A DNA stretch of 64,000 nt from Rhodococcus sp. B7740. GTDB taxonomy: Bacteria > Actinomycetota > Actinomycetes > Mycobacteriales > Mycobacteriaceae. Positions 1 to 8,456 of the stretch are shown here, in pieces. The position numbers and the translations under genes were made by a program. The first letter of the stretch is position 1. Each line of letters opens with the position of its first letter. Location of the stretch: NCBI RefSeq assembly GCF_000954115.1, contig NZ_CP010797.1, positions 5,022,001 through 5,086,000 on the forward strand. Direction: 5' to 3'. Below the pieces are notes generated by a model. It was given only the letters and a program-made list of their open reading frames with translations. It did not search any database and was not told the origin of the DNA.

Positions 1-836
1 TTCTCCACCAGGTTGGGCAGGTTGATCGAATGCCACAGATCCTCGGCCGCGATCTGCGCGTGGTCGTCGGACAGGCCTGCGTAGTGGTGGAAGTGCGAGG
101 ACGGATCGGTGAAGGACGTCTTGCGCAATGCGAGAAAGCGTTTGACGTACCAACTCTCGATGTCCTCGATCCGCGCGTCGACGTAGATCGAGAAGTCGAA
201 CAGATCCGAGACCATCAACCGTGGTCCGGTCTGTAAAACGTTGAGCCCCTCCACGATCAGGATGTCCGGTTGACGGACCATGTGGTACTGGCCCTTGACG
301 ATGTCGTACGAGACGTGCGAATAGACCGGTGCGCCGACCTCTTCGGTACCGGACTTGACCTCGGTGACGAATCTGAGCAGTTTGCGCCTGTCGTAACTCT
401 CGGGAAATCCCTTGCGGTGCAGTATGCCTCGACGCATGAGCTCGGCCGTCGGATACAGGAATCCGTCGGTGGTGACCAGATCGACCCGCGGATGGTGGTC
501 CCATCGAGCCAGGAGTGCCTGCAGCACACGGGCCGTCGTCGACTTGCCGACGGCGACACTGCCCGCGACACCGATGACGAACGGGACCTGACGGTCGGGG
601 TGCTTCTCGCCGAGGAACGTCGCGGTCGCGGCGAACAGTCGTTGCCGAGCCGCGACCTGGAGGTGAATCAGTCGTGCCAGCGGCAGATAAACCTCCGCCA
701 CCTCGTCGAGATCGATCTGTTCACCCAGACCACGCAGACCGACGAGTTCTTCCTCGGTCAGCACCAACGGCGTGGATTGGCGCAGCGTGCGCCACTGCAC
801 ACGGTCGAACTCGACGTACGGACTGGACTCGCTCAC
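1..836 (-). CDS. coaA: Pantothenate kinase type I (C-terminus cut by window edge)
   Basis: Phosphorylates pantothenate with ATP, the first and regulated step of coenzyme A synthesis, in the cytoplasm. Reading leftward from a GTG at 836, 278 codons are open and run off the window, so roughly the last 30 residues of the usual ~310 are missing. The P-loop [12 protein letters not shown] is visible with its lysine at about residue 98, followed by the family stretches [11 protein letters not shown] and [10 protein letters not shown] and a GLNVLQ segment near the end. The GTG start is chosen because GGAG lies six bases upstream and the N-terminus ([11 protein letters not shown]) matches the family. 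It is divergent from the DUF885 gene, with 135 bp between them. In M. tuberculosis coaA is also divergent from glyA. Identification is secure. Confidence 0.93.
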   Translation of the reverse strand, partial: MSESSPYVEFDRVQWRTLRQSTPLVLTEEELVGLRGLGEQIDLDEVAEVYLPLARLIHLQVAARQRLFAATATFLGEKHPDRQVPFVIGVAGSVAVGKSTTARVLQALLARWDHHPRVDLVTTDGFLYPTAELMRRGILHRKGFPESYDRRKLLRFVTEVKSGTEEVGAPVYSHVSYDIVKGQYHMVRQPDILIVEGLNVLQTGPRLMVSDLFDFSIYVDARIEDIESWYVKRFLALRKTSFTDPSSHFHHYAGLSDDHAQIAAEDLWHSINLPNLVE

Positions 837-971
837 GCACCGCTCCAACAGGTCGGAGCTGCGGAGGGTTCGGCTGAGCTCCTGTCGAGCGCGAGTCGCA
901 TGGTTCCAGATTGTGCTCGGTGCCGGTCGATCGCGCACGGGCGGGGTCGTTCGCCGTACTAGGGTTCGGTT

Positions 972-2168
972 ATGGATGCTGCTTCCCTCGTTCGTGAATA
1001 CCTGCTGCTGGGCCTGAGTTTCGACCGGCTCGAAGACGGATTCGTCGACGCGTACACCGGCGATCCCGAGTTGCGTCGTATCACCGAGAACGCCCCCGCG
1101 CCCGAGCCGCGTGAGCTGATCCGTCGGGCACAGACACTGCGCGCCGAGCTCGGCAACGTCGATCTGACGCCCGAGCGCACGACGTTCCTGGACGTCCACC
1201 TGCGCGCACTCGAATGCTCGGCACGCAAGTTCGCAGGCGAGGACATCGGCTTCGTCGACGAGGTCTACGCCTACTTCGACGTCCGAATCTCCGCGGGCGA
1301 TCAGGACCAGTACCTGCAGGCACACCGCATGATGGACGAGGTCCTCGCCGGTCCCGGGTCGCTGGGCGAACGGTTGATCGCGCATCGCCGAGCCGACGTG
1401 ATTCCGGCCGACCGACTGCAGGACTGTGTCGAGGCGTTCTCGTCCGCACTGCGCGACCGCGTCCGCGCCGAGTACACACTGCCCGACACCGAGAAAGTGA
1501 CCTACGAGGTCGTCGGCGACAAGCCGTGGTCGGGGTTCAACTACTACCTCGGTGACTACCGGTCGACCGTCGCGATCAACTCCGACATCGAGCAGCAGAT
1601 GGCCAATCTGCCGCACCTGATCGCGCACGAGTCCTATCCCGGCCACCACACCGAGCACTGCCGCAAGGAGACCGGACTGGTCGGTGCAGGCCAGCTGGAG
1701 CAGACGCTGTTCCTGGTCAACACCCCGCAGTGCCTGATGGCCGAGGGCCTGGCCGATCACGCCCTCGGGGCCATCGTGGGCGAGGGCTGGGGCCTGTGGG
1801 CGCAGGAGATCTACGCCGATCTGGGTCTGCGGTTCGACGGCGACAAGGCCGAGCGTCTCGCGGCCGCGTCGAGCCGGCTGCTGGGGGTGCGCCAGGACGC
1901 CGCGCTGCTGCTGCACGACCAGCACAAGAGCGAGGACGACGTAGCCGCCTACCTGGAGCGATGGTCGTTGGCATCGCCGCAGCGCGCCCGGCACAGCCTG
2001 CGGTTTCTGTCCTCCCCGCTGTGGCGGGCGTACATCAGCACCTACGTCGAGGGCTACAAGCTGCTGGCCGGCTGGCTGGACCGTGGCGAGACGGCGAGTG
2101 AGCGCGCGCAGCTGTTCGGCAGGCTGCTCGACGAGCCACTGACACCCGGTGCAGTGCGCGTCTCGTAA
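972..2168 (+). CDS. DUF885-family putative zinc-dependent hydrolase
   Basis: A 398-residue protein of the DUF885 family, which is thought to contain metallopeptidase-like enzymes; no substrate can be named. The diagnostic HESYPGHH motif is at about residues 219–226. It resembles the HExxH zinc-binding helix with additional histidines, and TEH follows it. A second acidic element, [10 protein letters not shown] with [10 protein letters not shown], lies about 35 residues further on and could supply the third ligand. No signal peptide or membrane segment is seen, so it is probably cytosolic. It ends 47 bp before glyA on the same strand and may be co-transcribed with it. The function is inferred from the motif only. 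Confidence 0.8.
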   Translation: MDAASLVREYLLLGLSFDRLEDGFVDAYTGDPELRRITENAPAPEPRELIRRAQTLRAELGNVDLTPERTTFLDVHLRALECSARKFAGEDIGFVDEVYAYFDVRISAGDQDQYLQAHRMMDEVLAGPGSLGERLIAHRRADVIPADRLQDCVEAFSSALRDRVRAEYTLPDTEKVTYEVVGDKPWSGFNYYLGDYRSTVAINSDIEQQMANLPHLIAHESYPGHHTEHCRKETGLVGAGQLEQTLFLVNTPQCLMAEGLADHALGAIVGEGWGLWAQEIYADLGLRFDGDKAERLAAASSRLLGVRQDAALLLHDQHKSEDDVAAYLERWSLASPQRARHSLRFLSSPLWRAYISTYVEGYKLLAGWLDRGETASERAQLFGRLLDEPLTPGAVRVS

Positions 2169-2215
2169 ACTGGCCGAGCCCCCTTCATTCTGCTGTCCCT
2201 TTGGAGACTCCTGTT

Positions 2216-3499
2216 ATGACTGACGTCAACAACCTGTCACTGGCCGAACTCGATCCCGAGGTCGCCGAGGCGATGGCCGGTGAGCTGGGGCGTCAGCGCG
2301 ACACTCTCGAGATGATCGCCTCGGAGAACTTCGTCCCCCGCGCGGTGTTGCAGGCCCAGGGCAGCGTCCTGACCAACAAGTACGCCGAGGGCTACCCAGG
2401 CCGCCGCTACTACGGCGGTTGCGAGCACGTCGACATCGTCGAGGATCTCGCGCGCAACCGCGCGAAGGAACTCTTCGGTGCCGAGTTCGCCAACGTGCAG
2501 CCGCATGCAGGCGCACAGGCCAATGCCGCCGTGCTGATGGCCCTGATCAACCCGGGCGACAAGATCATGGGCCTCGACCTGGCGCACGGCGGCCACCTCA
2601 CGCACGGCATGAAGCTCAACTTCTCGGGCAAGCTCTACGAGGTCGAGTCGTACGGGGTGTCGAAGGAAGACCACCGGATCGACATGGACGAGGTGCGCAA
2701 GCAGGCCATCGCCGCCAAGCCGCAGGTGCTCATCGCCGGCTGGTCTGCCTACCCGCGCCACCAGGACTTCGCTGCGTTCCGCTCCATCGCCGACGAAGTG
2801 GGCGCACTGCTCTGGGTGGACATGGCGCACTTCGCCGGACTCGTCGCCGCAGGCGTGCACCCCTCGCCCGTGCCGTACGCGGACGTCGTCTCCTCGACCG
2901 TGCACAAGACCCTCGGTGGACCCCGCTCCGGCATCATCCTGGCCAAGAAGGAATGGGCCAAGAAGCTCAACTCCGCAGTGTTCCCCGGCCAGCAGGGCGG
3001 GCCGCTGATGCACGCCATCGCCGCCAAGGCCGTCGCCTTCAAGATCGCTGCGATGCCCGAGTTCAAGGAACGCCAGGAACGCACCCTCCTCGGTGCATCG
3101 CTGCTCGCCGATCGCCTCACCGGTGCCGACGTCGCCGACAAGGGCATCTCCGTCCTCACCGGCGGCACCGACGTGCACCTCGCGCTCGTCGACCTGCGCA
3201 ACTCCGAGCTCGACGGCCAACAGGCCGAGGACCTCCTGCACGAGGTCGGCATCACCGTCAACCGCAACGCAGTGCCCTTCGACCCCCGCCCGCCGATGGT
3301 CACCTCCGGCCTGCGCATCGGCACCGGCGCACTGGCAACCCGCGGATTCGGCGAGGCCGAGTTCACCGAGGTGGCCGACATCATCGGCACCGCCCTGGCC
3401 ACCGGCGAGGCCAGCGATTCCCTCAAGGACCGCGTCGTGAAGTTGGCACAGAGCAAGCCACTGTACGAGGGCCTCGAAGACTGGGGACTGCTGGGCTGA
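2216..3499 (+). CDS. glyA: Serine hydroxymethyltransferase
   Basis: PLP enzyme that interconverts serine plus tetrahydrofolate with glycine plus 5,10-methylene-THF, feeding one-carbon metabolism. It has 427 residues, normal for the family. The Schiff-base lysine is in STVHKTLGG at about residue 231. [27 protein letters not shown] and the C-terminal [11 protein letters not shown] are also family signatures. The ATG at 2216 is preferred over an upstream in-frame TTG (2201) because GGAG lies just before it and the TTG overlaps that ribosome site. A 6-bp hairpin (3490–3505) spans the stop codon, and two 51-bp dyad elements follow within 150 bp, which may serve as terminators. Confidence 0.97.
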   Translation: MTDVNNLSLAELDPEVAEAMAGELGRQRDTLEMIASENFVPRAVLQAQGSVLTNKYAEGYPGRRYYGGCEHVDIVEDLARNRAKELFGAEFANVQPHAGAQANAAVLMALINPGDKIMGLDLAHGGHLTHGMKLNFSGKLYEVESYGVSKEDHRIDMDEVRKQAIAAKPQVLIAGWSAYPRHQDFAAFRSIADEVGALLWVDMAHFAGLVAAGVHPSPVPYADVVSSTVHKTLGGPRSGIILAKKEWAKKLNSAVFPGQQGGPLMHAIAAKAVAFKIAAMPEFKERQERTLLGASLLADRLTGADVADKGISVLTGGTDVHLALVDLRNSELDGQQAEDLLHEVGITVNRNAVPFDPRPPMVTSGLRIGTGALATRGFGEAEFTEVADIIGTALATGEASDSLKDRVVKLAQSKPLYEGLEDWGLLG

Positions 3500-3525
3500 C
3501 CCAGCACTCGCGCCCACCCCGGTCC

Positions 3526-3576
3526 GCGTCAATGGACCATTGCACCGCTCGGACGTATGCAGTGGTCCATTCACGC
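3526..3576. repeat. 51-bp palindromic intergenic element, copy A
   Basis: Arms of 19 bases (GCGTCAATGGACCATTGCA on the left and TGCAGTGGTCCATTCACGC on the right) surround a 13-base loop, ccgctcggacgta. The arms are complementary except at two positions. Each arm contains the smaller near-palindrome AATGGWCCATT, so either one long hairpin or two short ones could form. The same 51-bp design recurs at 3590–3640 and 8375–8425, including a matching loop. It lies between glyA and phoH. Confidence 0.8.
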
Positions 3577-3589
3577 AGAACCCTGGTCT

Positions 3590-3640
3590 GGGTCAATGGA
3601 CCATTGCAGCGCCCAGACGTATGCAGTGGTCCATTGACGC
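3590..3640. repeat. 51-bp palindromic intergenic element, copy B
   Basis: Second copy, 13 bp after copy A and in the same orientation. It has 19-base arms and the loop gcgcccagacgta. The arms differ from perfect complementarity at two positions. The length is exactly that of copies A and C. The tandem arrangement recalls the paired units of REP/BIME elements in other bacteria. That is an analogy, not an identification. Confidence 0.8.
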
Positions 3641-3831
3641 ATCCGGGGAGGGCACTCTCGGCACCGCTCGATTGCCGACCTGGGTCGATTCGGCCGTAAC
3701 GCGTTGTTCACCGACACGCCAGACTTCCAACGAGCCGAACCTCGATTTCGGCGGTACCGTCGGCAGTAACAGGCAGCGGGGAAGCTACCTGTGCGGGAGG
3801 TTCTGATACGTGACTGAGCTAGTGAGCGCGA

Positions 3832-3866
3832 GAGGGCCGGTACCCGGTCCTCGTGTCACCTGACAC
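3832..3866 (+). promoter_or_regulatory. phoH leader: hairpin plus GTGTCA dyad
   Basis: Bases 3832–3852 can fold into a 9-bp stem (GAGGGCCGG/CCGGTCCTC, one G·T pair) with a 3-base loop. It is followed immediately by the perfect dyad GTGTCA-CC-TGACAC (3853–3866), which looks like a binding site for a dimeric regulator. Both lie 62–97 bp before the phoH start. The remaining 3641–3831 stretch shows no gene or recognisable RNA motif. The function is unknown, and no matching regulator is recognised nearby. Confidence 0.4.
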
Positions 3867-3928
3867 ATCGGACCCGACCGGCCGAGCGACAGAGTTTGCG
3901 CGGTACCGCGCAGACGTAGGAGCCCCAC

Positions 3929-5254
3929 GTGACCACTTCACGCTCCGTTTCCGCCCCTCTTCGGACATTCGTGCTCGATACCTCGGTCCTGCTTTCGGAT
4001 CCGTGGGCAGTCATCCGGTTCGCCGAGCACAATGTGGTACTTCCGCTGATCGTCATCAGCGAGTTGGAGGGCAAACGCCACCATCACGAATTGGGATGGT
4101 TCGCGCGGGAATCCTTGCGCATGCTCGACGACCTGCGCGTCGAGTTCGGTCGACTCGACCAGCCGGTTCCCATCGGAACATCGGGCGGCACACTGCAAGT
4201 CGAGCTCAATCACACCGATCCCTCGGTACTTCCCGTCGGATTCCGCACCGACTCCAACGATTCTCGAATCCTCGCCTGTGCCCTCAATCTGAAGGCAGAG
4301 GGCAAGGACGTCGTGCTCGTCAGCAAGGACATTCCGTTGCGCGTCAAGGCCGGTGCCGTCGGTCTCCCCGCCGACGAATACCACGCACACGACGTGGTGC
4401 CGTCCGGTTGGACCGGAATGACCGAACTCGAAGTACCGTCCGACGCAGTCGACACGCTGTTCAACGACGGCGTCATCGACCTCGTGGAAGCGCGAGACCT
4501 GCCGTGTCACACGGGAGTTCGACTGCTTGCCGGACGGCAGAGCGCGCTGGGTCGCGTCACGCCGGACAAGCAGATCCAACTCGTGCGCGGTGAGCGTGAG
4601 GCGTTCGGCCTGCACGGCCGTTCGGCGGAACAGCGAGTGGCGCTGGATCTTCTGCTCGACGAGAGCATCGGCATCGTCTCGCTCGGCGGAAAAGCAGGCA
4701 CCGGTAAGTCCGCTCTGGCGCTGACCGCCGGATTGGAGGCCGTTCTCGAACGTCGCTCGCACCGCAAAGTCGTTGTCTTCCGGCCTCTCTACGCCGTCGG
4801 TGGCCAGGAGCTCGGCTACCTCCCCGGTAGCGAGAGCGAAAAAATGGGTCCCTGGGGTCAGGCGGTCTTCGACACCCTCGAAGGGCTCGCGAGCCCGGAA
4901 GTGATGGAGGAGGTCATCGCCCGCGGAATGCTGGAAGTGTTGCCATTGACGCACATTCGCGGCCGATCGCTGCACGACTCCTTCGTGATCGTCGACGAGG
5001 CGCAGTCACTCGAACGCAACGTGCTGCTGACGGTTCTGTCCCGGCTCGGTTCGGGCTCACGCGTCGTACTCACCCACGACGTCGCTCAGCGAGACAACCT
5101 GCGCGTCGGACGACACGACGGCGTCGCTGCAGTGATCGAAAAGCTCAAGGGTCACCCACTTTTCGCGCACATCACCCTCACCCGCAGCGAGCGTTCACCG
5201 ATCGCGGCACTGGTGACGGAAATGCTCGAAGAGTTCGGGCCTTCGGGAGCCTGA
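3929..5254 (+). CDS. phoH2: PhoH-family PIN-domain ATPase (PhoH2-like)
   Basis: Fusion of an N-terminal PIN nuclease domain and a C-terminal PhoH ATPase domain, the architecture called PhoH2 in mycobacteria, where it is reported as an RNA helicase/RNase. The PIN domain begins [12 protein letters not shown] (first acidic residue D17), with further acidic residues in the HxDSRILA-like stretch. The P-loop GGKAGTGKS has its lysine at about residue 260. Walker B is [10 protein letters not shown], and [11 protein letters not shown] follows. It has 441 residues. The GTG start has AGGAG seven bases upstream. Mycobacteria carry a small upstream partner gene, phoAT. An overlapping frame opens at 3853, but I could not recognise it as phoAT. 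Downstream lies a hairpin with a duplicated arm. Confidence 0.88.
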   Translation: MTTSRSVSAPLRTFVLDTSVLLSDPWAVIRFAEHNVVLPLIVISELEGKRHHHELGWFARESLRMLDDLRVEFGRLDQPVPIGTSGGTLQVELNHTDPSVLPVGFRTDSNDSRILACALNLKAEGKDVVLVSKDIPLRVKAGAVGLPADEYHAHDVVPSGWTGMTELEVPSDAVDTLFNDGVIDLVEARDLPCHTGVRLLAGRQSALGRVTPDKQIQLVRGEREAFGLHGRSAEQRVALDLLLDESIGIVSLGGKAGTGKSALALTAGLEAVLERRSHRKVVVFRPLYAVGGQELGYLPGSESEKMGPWGQAVFDTLEGLASPEVMEEVIARGMLEVLPLTHIRGRSLHDSFVIVDEAQSLERNVLLTVLSRLGSGSRVVLTHDVAQRDNLRVGRHDGVAAVIEKLKGHPLFAHITLTRSERSPIAALVTEMLEEFGPSGA

Positions 5255-5268
5255 TCCCCCTGGGAGCG

Positions 5269-5339
5269 TGGAGCCTGCGGGTCGTTTCGCAGGCTCCACT
5301 CCTGCCTTCAGGGTCGTTTCGCAGGCTCCACTCCTGCCT
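5269..5339 (+). terminator. Terminator-like hairpin with a tandemly duplicated 3' arm
   Basis: TGGAGCCTGCG (5269–5279) pairs perfectly over 11 bp with CGCAGGCTCCA (5288–5298) around the loop ggtcgttt. The right arm and flanks (5279–5307) are repeated base for base at 5311–5339, so two right arms compete for one left arm. It sits between the convergent ends of phoH and the epoxide-hydrolase-like gene. There is no long T-run. Confidence 0.6.
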
Positions 5340-5371
5340 CGTACCGCACTACGAAGTTCCGCTCACAGGGG

Positions 5372-5779
5372 TCACCGGCCGAGCACGGCCCGGAATGCCC
5401 CTCGCACAAACCCTTTCAGGAAGTCGACGTTGTCGAAGTAGTCCCGCCACACGGCTACTTTGCCGTCGCGCAGCTCGAAGGTTCCGCACACCCAGAACTC
5501 GATTCGGAGTCGTCGCCAGATCAGCACATCGGTGCGCTCGGTGAGCACGACGTCTCCGTCGGCAGCGATGTTGTGCACGACCACGTCGAAGCCGAACGCA
5601 GGCTTGGCGAGCGTCGCCATGAACCTGCCCACGTTCGAGTGGCCGCGAACCTTCGGTAAGCCGACGTTGTGCCACACGACGCGTTCGTCGAGGAGCGACA
5701 TGGCGCGCTCGGTGTCTCGACTTCTCAACGCGTCGAACAGATTCACTACGGTCTCGGTTGCCTGCTGTGTGTCGGTCAC
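5372..5779 (-). CDS. Limonene-1,2-epoxide-hydrolase-family protein (EphG-like)
   Basis: A 135-residue single-domain protein of the SnoaL/LEH fold. The LEH catalytic Asp-Arg-Asp pattern appears present: an RTDVL segment (Arg and first Asp) and WRDYFD near the C-terminus (second Asp), with FELRDGKVAVWRD between, as in Rhodococcus limonene-epoxide hydrolase and mycobacterial EphG. Such enzymes open epoxide rings by activating water. The natural substrate here is unknown, and sterol or fatty epoxides are only a guess. Its GTG start overlaps the stop of the upstream serine hydrolase by four bases (GTGA), indicating one operon. A non-enzymatic NTF2-like role cannot be excluded. Confidence 0.75.
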   Translation of the reverse strand: MTDTQQATETVVNLFDALRSRDTERAMSLLDERVVWHNVGLPKVRGHSNVGRFMATLAKPAFGFDVVVHNIAADGDVVLTERTDVLIWRRLRIEFWVCGTFELRDGKVAVWRDYFDNVDFLKGFVRGAFRAVLGR

Positions 5780-7371
5780 TTGGTGAATCGTCCCAATCCA
5801 TCGCCGTCGAAGAACTCCAGGGTCAGCGTGTTCCCGTCGAACGTCGCCTCGGAAACGGTTCCGTCGGGTGCATTCTCACCGGTCGGTTCGAACGTGAACG
5901 TATCACCGTCCCAGGGCGACAACTCGTAGGAGGTTCCGTTCGGCCGGATGGCCAACACCAGTTTCCCGTTGACCTCCGTTATCGTCGCAGGCCCCCAATA
6001 GCTGTTCTGGTACACCCCTGTGTACGACGTGAGAGGTTGTGGTGCAGCGGCATTCGTGGGCGGGGTCTTGCCTGCGAGCTCGCCCTCCGGTTCGCTCATG
6101 CCGGCAAAGGCGTTCTTGTACAGCGTTCGCCAGTCCTCCCGCACCTCGCCGAACTGGACGAGGTCAGCGAACTCGGCGGTCACCGTTTCGGCGATGCCGA
6201 TGGGTGCGGCATTGGTCAGTACGACGATGGCCACGTCGAGGGATGGAATCCAGACGAAGTTGGTGCCCGCTCCGAGCGCGAATGCTCCCGAATGGCTCAC
6301 CGTCGTGCGACCGGCCGCACTGGTGGAGACGTTGAATCCGTAGCCGTAGTAGCCGGCGCGTGAATCCGGTGTCTCCGACGGGCTCGAGACGATCTGCGCG
6401 CTGATCGCGGGCAGGAGGGCTTCGGGGTCCACGAGCTGTCGTCCGTCGTGGTTTCCGTCGGCGATCAGCATCGTCAGCCACTTCGCGAGGTCGTTCACCG
6501 AGGAACTGACGCCACCGGCCGGGGTCTGTGGATCGGGTTCCCGCTGGTACTTCGCCTGGTACTCGCCGTCGACGAGTACGTGGGGTACGGCCCGATCGGC
6601 CCGCGCGATGTAGTCCGCGAACGACGAGCTGGTCGAGGTCATGCCGAGCGGGCCGTAGATCGTGTCCTGGCTGAGGGTGTCCCAGTCCTTGCCCGACGCC
6701 GCAGCGACGGCCTCGGCCGCAGCCGTGATGCCGAAGTTGGTGTAGTGGTACGTGGAGCGGAACGGGTCGAGGGGGACCTCGCGCAGGCGTTCGAGAATCT
6801 GTCTGCGGTCGTAACCGAGGTCCTCGAGCAGATCGCCTTCGTGCTCGGGCAGCCCGCTTCGATGCGCATAGAAGTCGCCGACCGTGACGTTCTGGGTCAC
6901 CCACGGGTCGTCGAGAGCGAACCACGGCAATTCCGAGACCACCGGCGTCGACCAGTCGATCACGCCCGCTCCCACCTGGGACGCGATGACCGTCGCACCC
7001 ACCGATTTGGACAGCGACGCCAACTGGAACACCGAGTCACCGTCGACGGGTTCGTCCGAGCCCACTTCGCGGACGCCGAACCCCTTCGAGTAGACGACGT
7101 CGGATCCGTGCACGACGGCTATGGCCATCCCGGGGATGTTCGACGATGCCATCAGCTCCTCGGCGATGCCGTCGAGCTTGCCGACGGCATCGTCGACGCG
7201 GCCGGCCGGAACATCGACGCCCGCGACCTGACCTGGGGACAGGTCACTGGTCGGCGCGGGCTCGGATGTCGGGGGACTGTCTGCGGTCGGTGCGTCGTTC
7301 GAGCATCCGACCAGCACGATCAGAGAGCACACAGCAACAAGACACAGAGAATTTCGACCCGACCGCATCAC
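5776..7371 (-). CDS. Lipoprotein serine hydrolase, class C beta-lactamase/DD-peptidase fold
   Basis: Putative exported serine hydrolase of the penicillin-binding-protein-like (class C) group. The N-terminus has a hydrophobic stretch ending in LVGC, a lipobox that would anchor it through C23. The catalytic SxxK is SLSK at residues 119–122, the YxN motif is YTN, and HSG fills the KTG position (VSHSGAF). The last ~100 residues look like the DUF3471 domain common in this group. Length is about 530 residues. The start is either GTG 7371 or the adjacent ATG 7368, with GAGGA upstream of both. It shares a four-base overlap with the EphG-like gene. Substrate is unknown; esterase, peptidase and beta-lactamase roles are all known for this fold. 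Confidence 0.85.
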   Translation of the reverse strand: MMRSGRNSLCLVAVCSLIVLVGCSNDAPTADSPPTSEPAPTSDLSPGQVAGVDVPAGRVDDAVGKLDGIAEELMASSNIPGMAIAVVHGSDVVYSKGFGVREVGSDEPVDGDSVFQLASLSKSVGATVIASQVGAGVIDWSTPVVSELPWFALDDPWVTQNVTVGDFYAHRSGLPEHEGDLLEDLGYDRRQILERLREVPLDPFRSTYHYTNFGITAAAEAVAAASGKDWDTLSQDTIYGPLGMTSTSSSFADYIARADRAVPHVLVDGEYQAKYQREPDPQTPAGGVSSSVNDLAKWLTMLIADGNHDGRQLVDPEALLPAISAQIVSSPSETPDSRAGYYGYGFNVSTSAAGRTTVSHSGAFALGAGTNFVWIPSLDVAIVVLTNAAPIGIAETVTAEFADLVQFGEVREDWRTLYKNAFAGMSEPEGELAGKTPPTNAAAPQPLTSYTGVYQNSYWGPATITEVNGKLVLAIRPNGTSYELSPWDGDTFTFEPTGENAPDGTVSEATFDGNTLTLEFFDGDGLGRFTK

Positions 7372-7497
7372 GAGGAGTCCTCACTTCGATGATTGGATGC
7401 ACATGAGAATAGACCCGCAACGACCTGGCGTTAGGAGAATTCACAATGGTCAGGGGCGCGACGTCGGGCACTCGGGCGCAGGCGCTACGGTTACCGC

Positions 7498-8355
7498 ATG
7501 TCTACGAACCTGTCCGACGGTGATCTGCTGGTCCGTTTGGAGCCCGCGGTCGAAGAGAATCTACGACGCCACATCGAGGCAGCGAGCGATTGGCACCCCC
7601 ATGACCTCGCGCCGTTCGACGACGGCAAGAACTTCGCGTTCCTCGGTGGCGAGGACTGGTCGCCCGAGCAGTCGCATCTCAGCGATGTCGAAATCCTGTC
7701 CGCCACGGTCGGCGTGCTGGTGGCCGACAACCTGCCTGCGTACCACCGCGAACTGGCCCACGCGCTCACCGGCCTCGGTGCCTGGTGGAAGTGGACCGGC
7801 CGATGGACGTCGGAGGAGAACCGGCAGTCGATAGTGTTGCGCAACTTCCTGGTGCTCACCCGTGCAGTCGATCCGGTCGCCCTCGAGCGGGTACGGATGG
7901 AGCACATGACGCTCGGATACGATGCGCCCAGCCAGCATCTGCTCGACATCCTCGCGCATTTCGCCATCGAGGAGGCCGCTGCCGCCCTGCGTAACCGCAA
8001 CACCATCGCTCTCGGCAAGGATCCGGTGTTGGCCACCATCCTCGGCAAGATCGCCGACGACGACGCCCTGCAGTCGACGTTCTACGCCAATATTCTGAAC
8101 GAGGCCTTCGCCGTGGTTCCCGATCAGGCCGCCCGCGCCATCGCAGACCGGGTCAACGGATTCAAGATTCCCGAGGTCGACCTGCCGGACCGCGGCAGCA
8201 GCACCGCCGCTCTCGCCGAAGCCGGAATCTACGACGCCGATCAGGAACGCGAGAAGGTGTTCAAGCCGCTGCTCGCGGGCTGGAAGATCTTCGATCGCAC
8301 CGATCTGGGCGAGGACGGCCTGAAGGCACGCGAGGAACTCGCTCACCTCGCCTGA
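7498..8355 (+). CDS. desA2: Acyl-ACP desaturase-like ferritin-fold protein (DesA2-like) with altered metal site
   Basis: A 285-residue homologue of mycobacterial DesA2, from the plant-type acyl-ACP desaturase family that normally carries a diiron centre. The family frame is clear: NFAFLGG, YHRELAHAL, TRAVDPVALERVRMEH, a third-helix IEEAAAALRNRNT, and a C-terminal RIFERT-like FDRTDLG. Both EExxH histidines are replaced by glutamine. The first motif reads EENRQ (Q110) and the second DDALQ (Q192, with the glutamate also changed to aspartate at 189). Other ligands remain. It may therefore bind a different metal or none, and act as a non-catalytic partner. It lies near phoH, as in M. tuberculosis. 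Confidence 0.82.
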   Translation: MSTNLSDGDLLVRLEPAVEENLRRHIEAASDWHPHDLAPFDDGKNFAFLGGEDWSPEQSHLSDVEILSATVGVLVADNLPAYHRELAHALTGLGAWWKWTGRWTSEENRQSIVLRNFLVLTRAVDPVALERVRMEHMTLGYDAPSQHLLDILAHFAIEEAAAALRNRNTIALGKDPVLATILGKIADDDALQSTFYANILNEAFAVVPDQAARAIADRVNGFKIPEVDLPDRGSSTAALAEAGIYDADQEREKVFKPLLAGWKIFDRTDLGEDGLKAREELAHLA

Positions 8356-8374
8356 GGTTCGGCCCCTTTCGAAA

Positions 8375-8425
8375 GCGTGAATGGTCCATTGCACACGTCT
8401 CGGCGGTGCAATGGACCATTCACGC
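8375..8425. repeat. 51-bp palindromic intergenic element, copy C (inverted, perfect)
   Basis: GCGTGAATGGTCCATTGCA (8375–8393) pairs perfectly over 19 bp with 8407–8425 around a 13-base loop. Read on the minus strand the loop is ccgccgagacgtg, close to the loops of copies A and B, so this copy is in the opposite orientation. It fills the gap between the convergent ends of desA and fumC and could act as a bidirectional terminator. Confidence 0.85.
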
Positions 8426-8456
8426 GTTCAGGGGTCCGACGGGGCGAACGGGAAAG

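Noticed and set aside
2237-3574. 445-residue open frame antisense to glyA
   Set aside because: It is a shadow of the strongly biased codon use of glyA: repetitive, His/Val/Gly-rich translation with no recognisable domain.
2419-3699. 426-residue plus-strand frame across glyA and the repeats
   Set aside because: It is Arg/Pro-rich, out of frame within glyA and extends through the palindromic repeats. Not coding.
3853-4593. Plus-strand frame opening before phoH, considered as phoAT
   Set aside because: Its early residues are not recognisable as an antitoxin and the remainder is an Arg-rich shadow of phoH. A very short version cannot be excluded, so it is mentioned only in the phoH finding.
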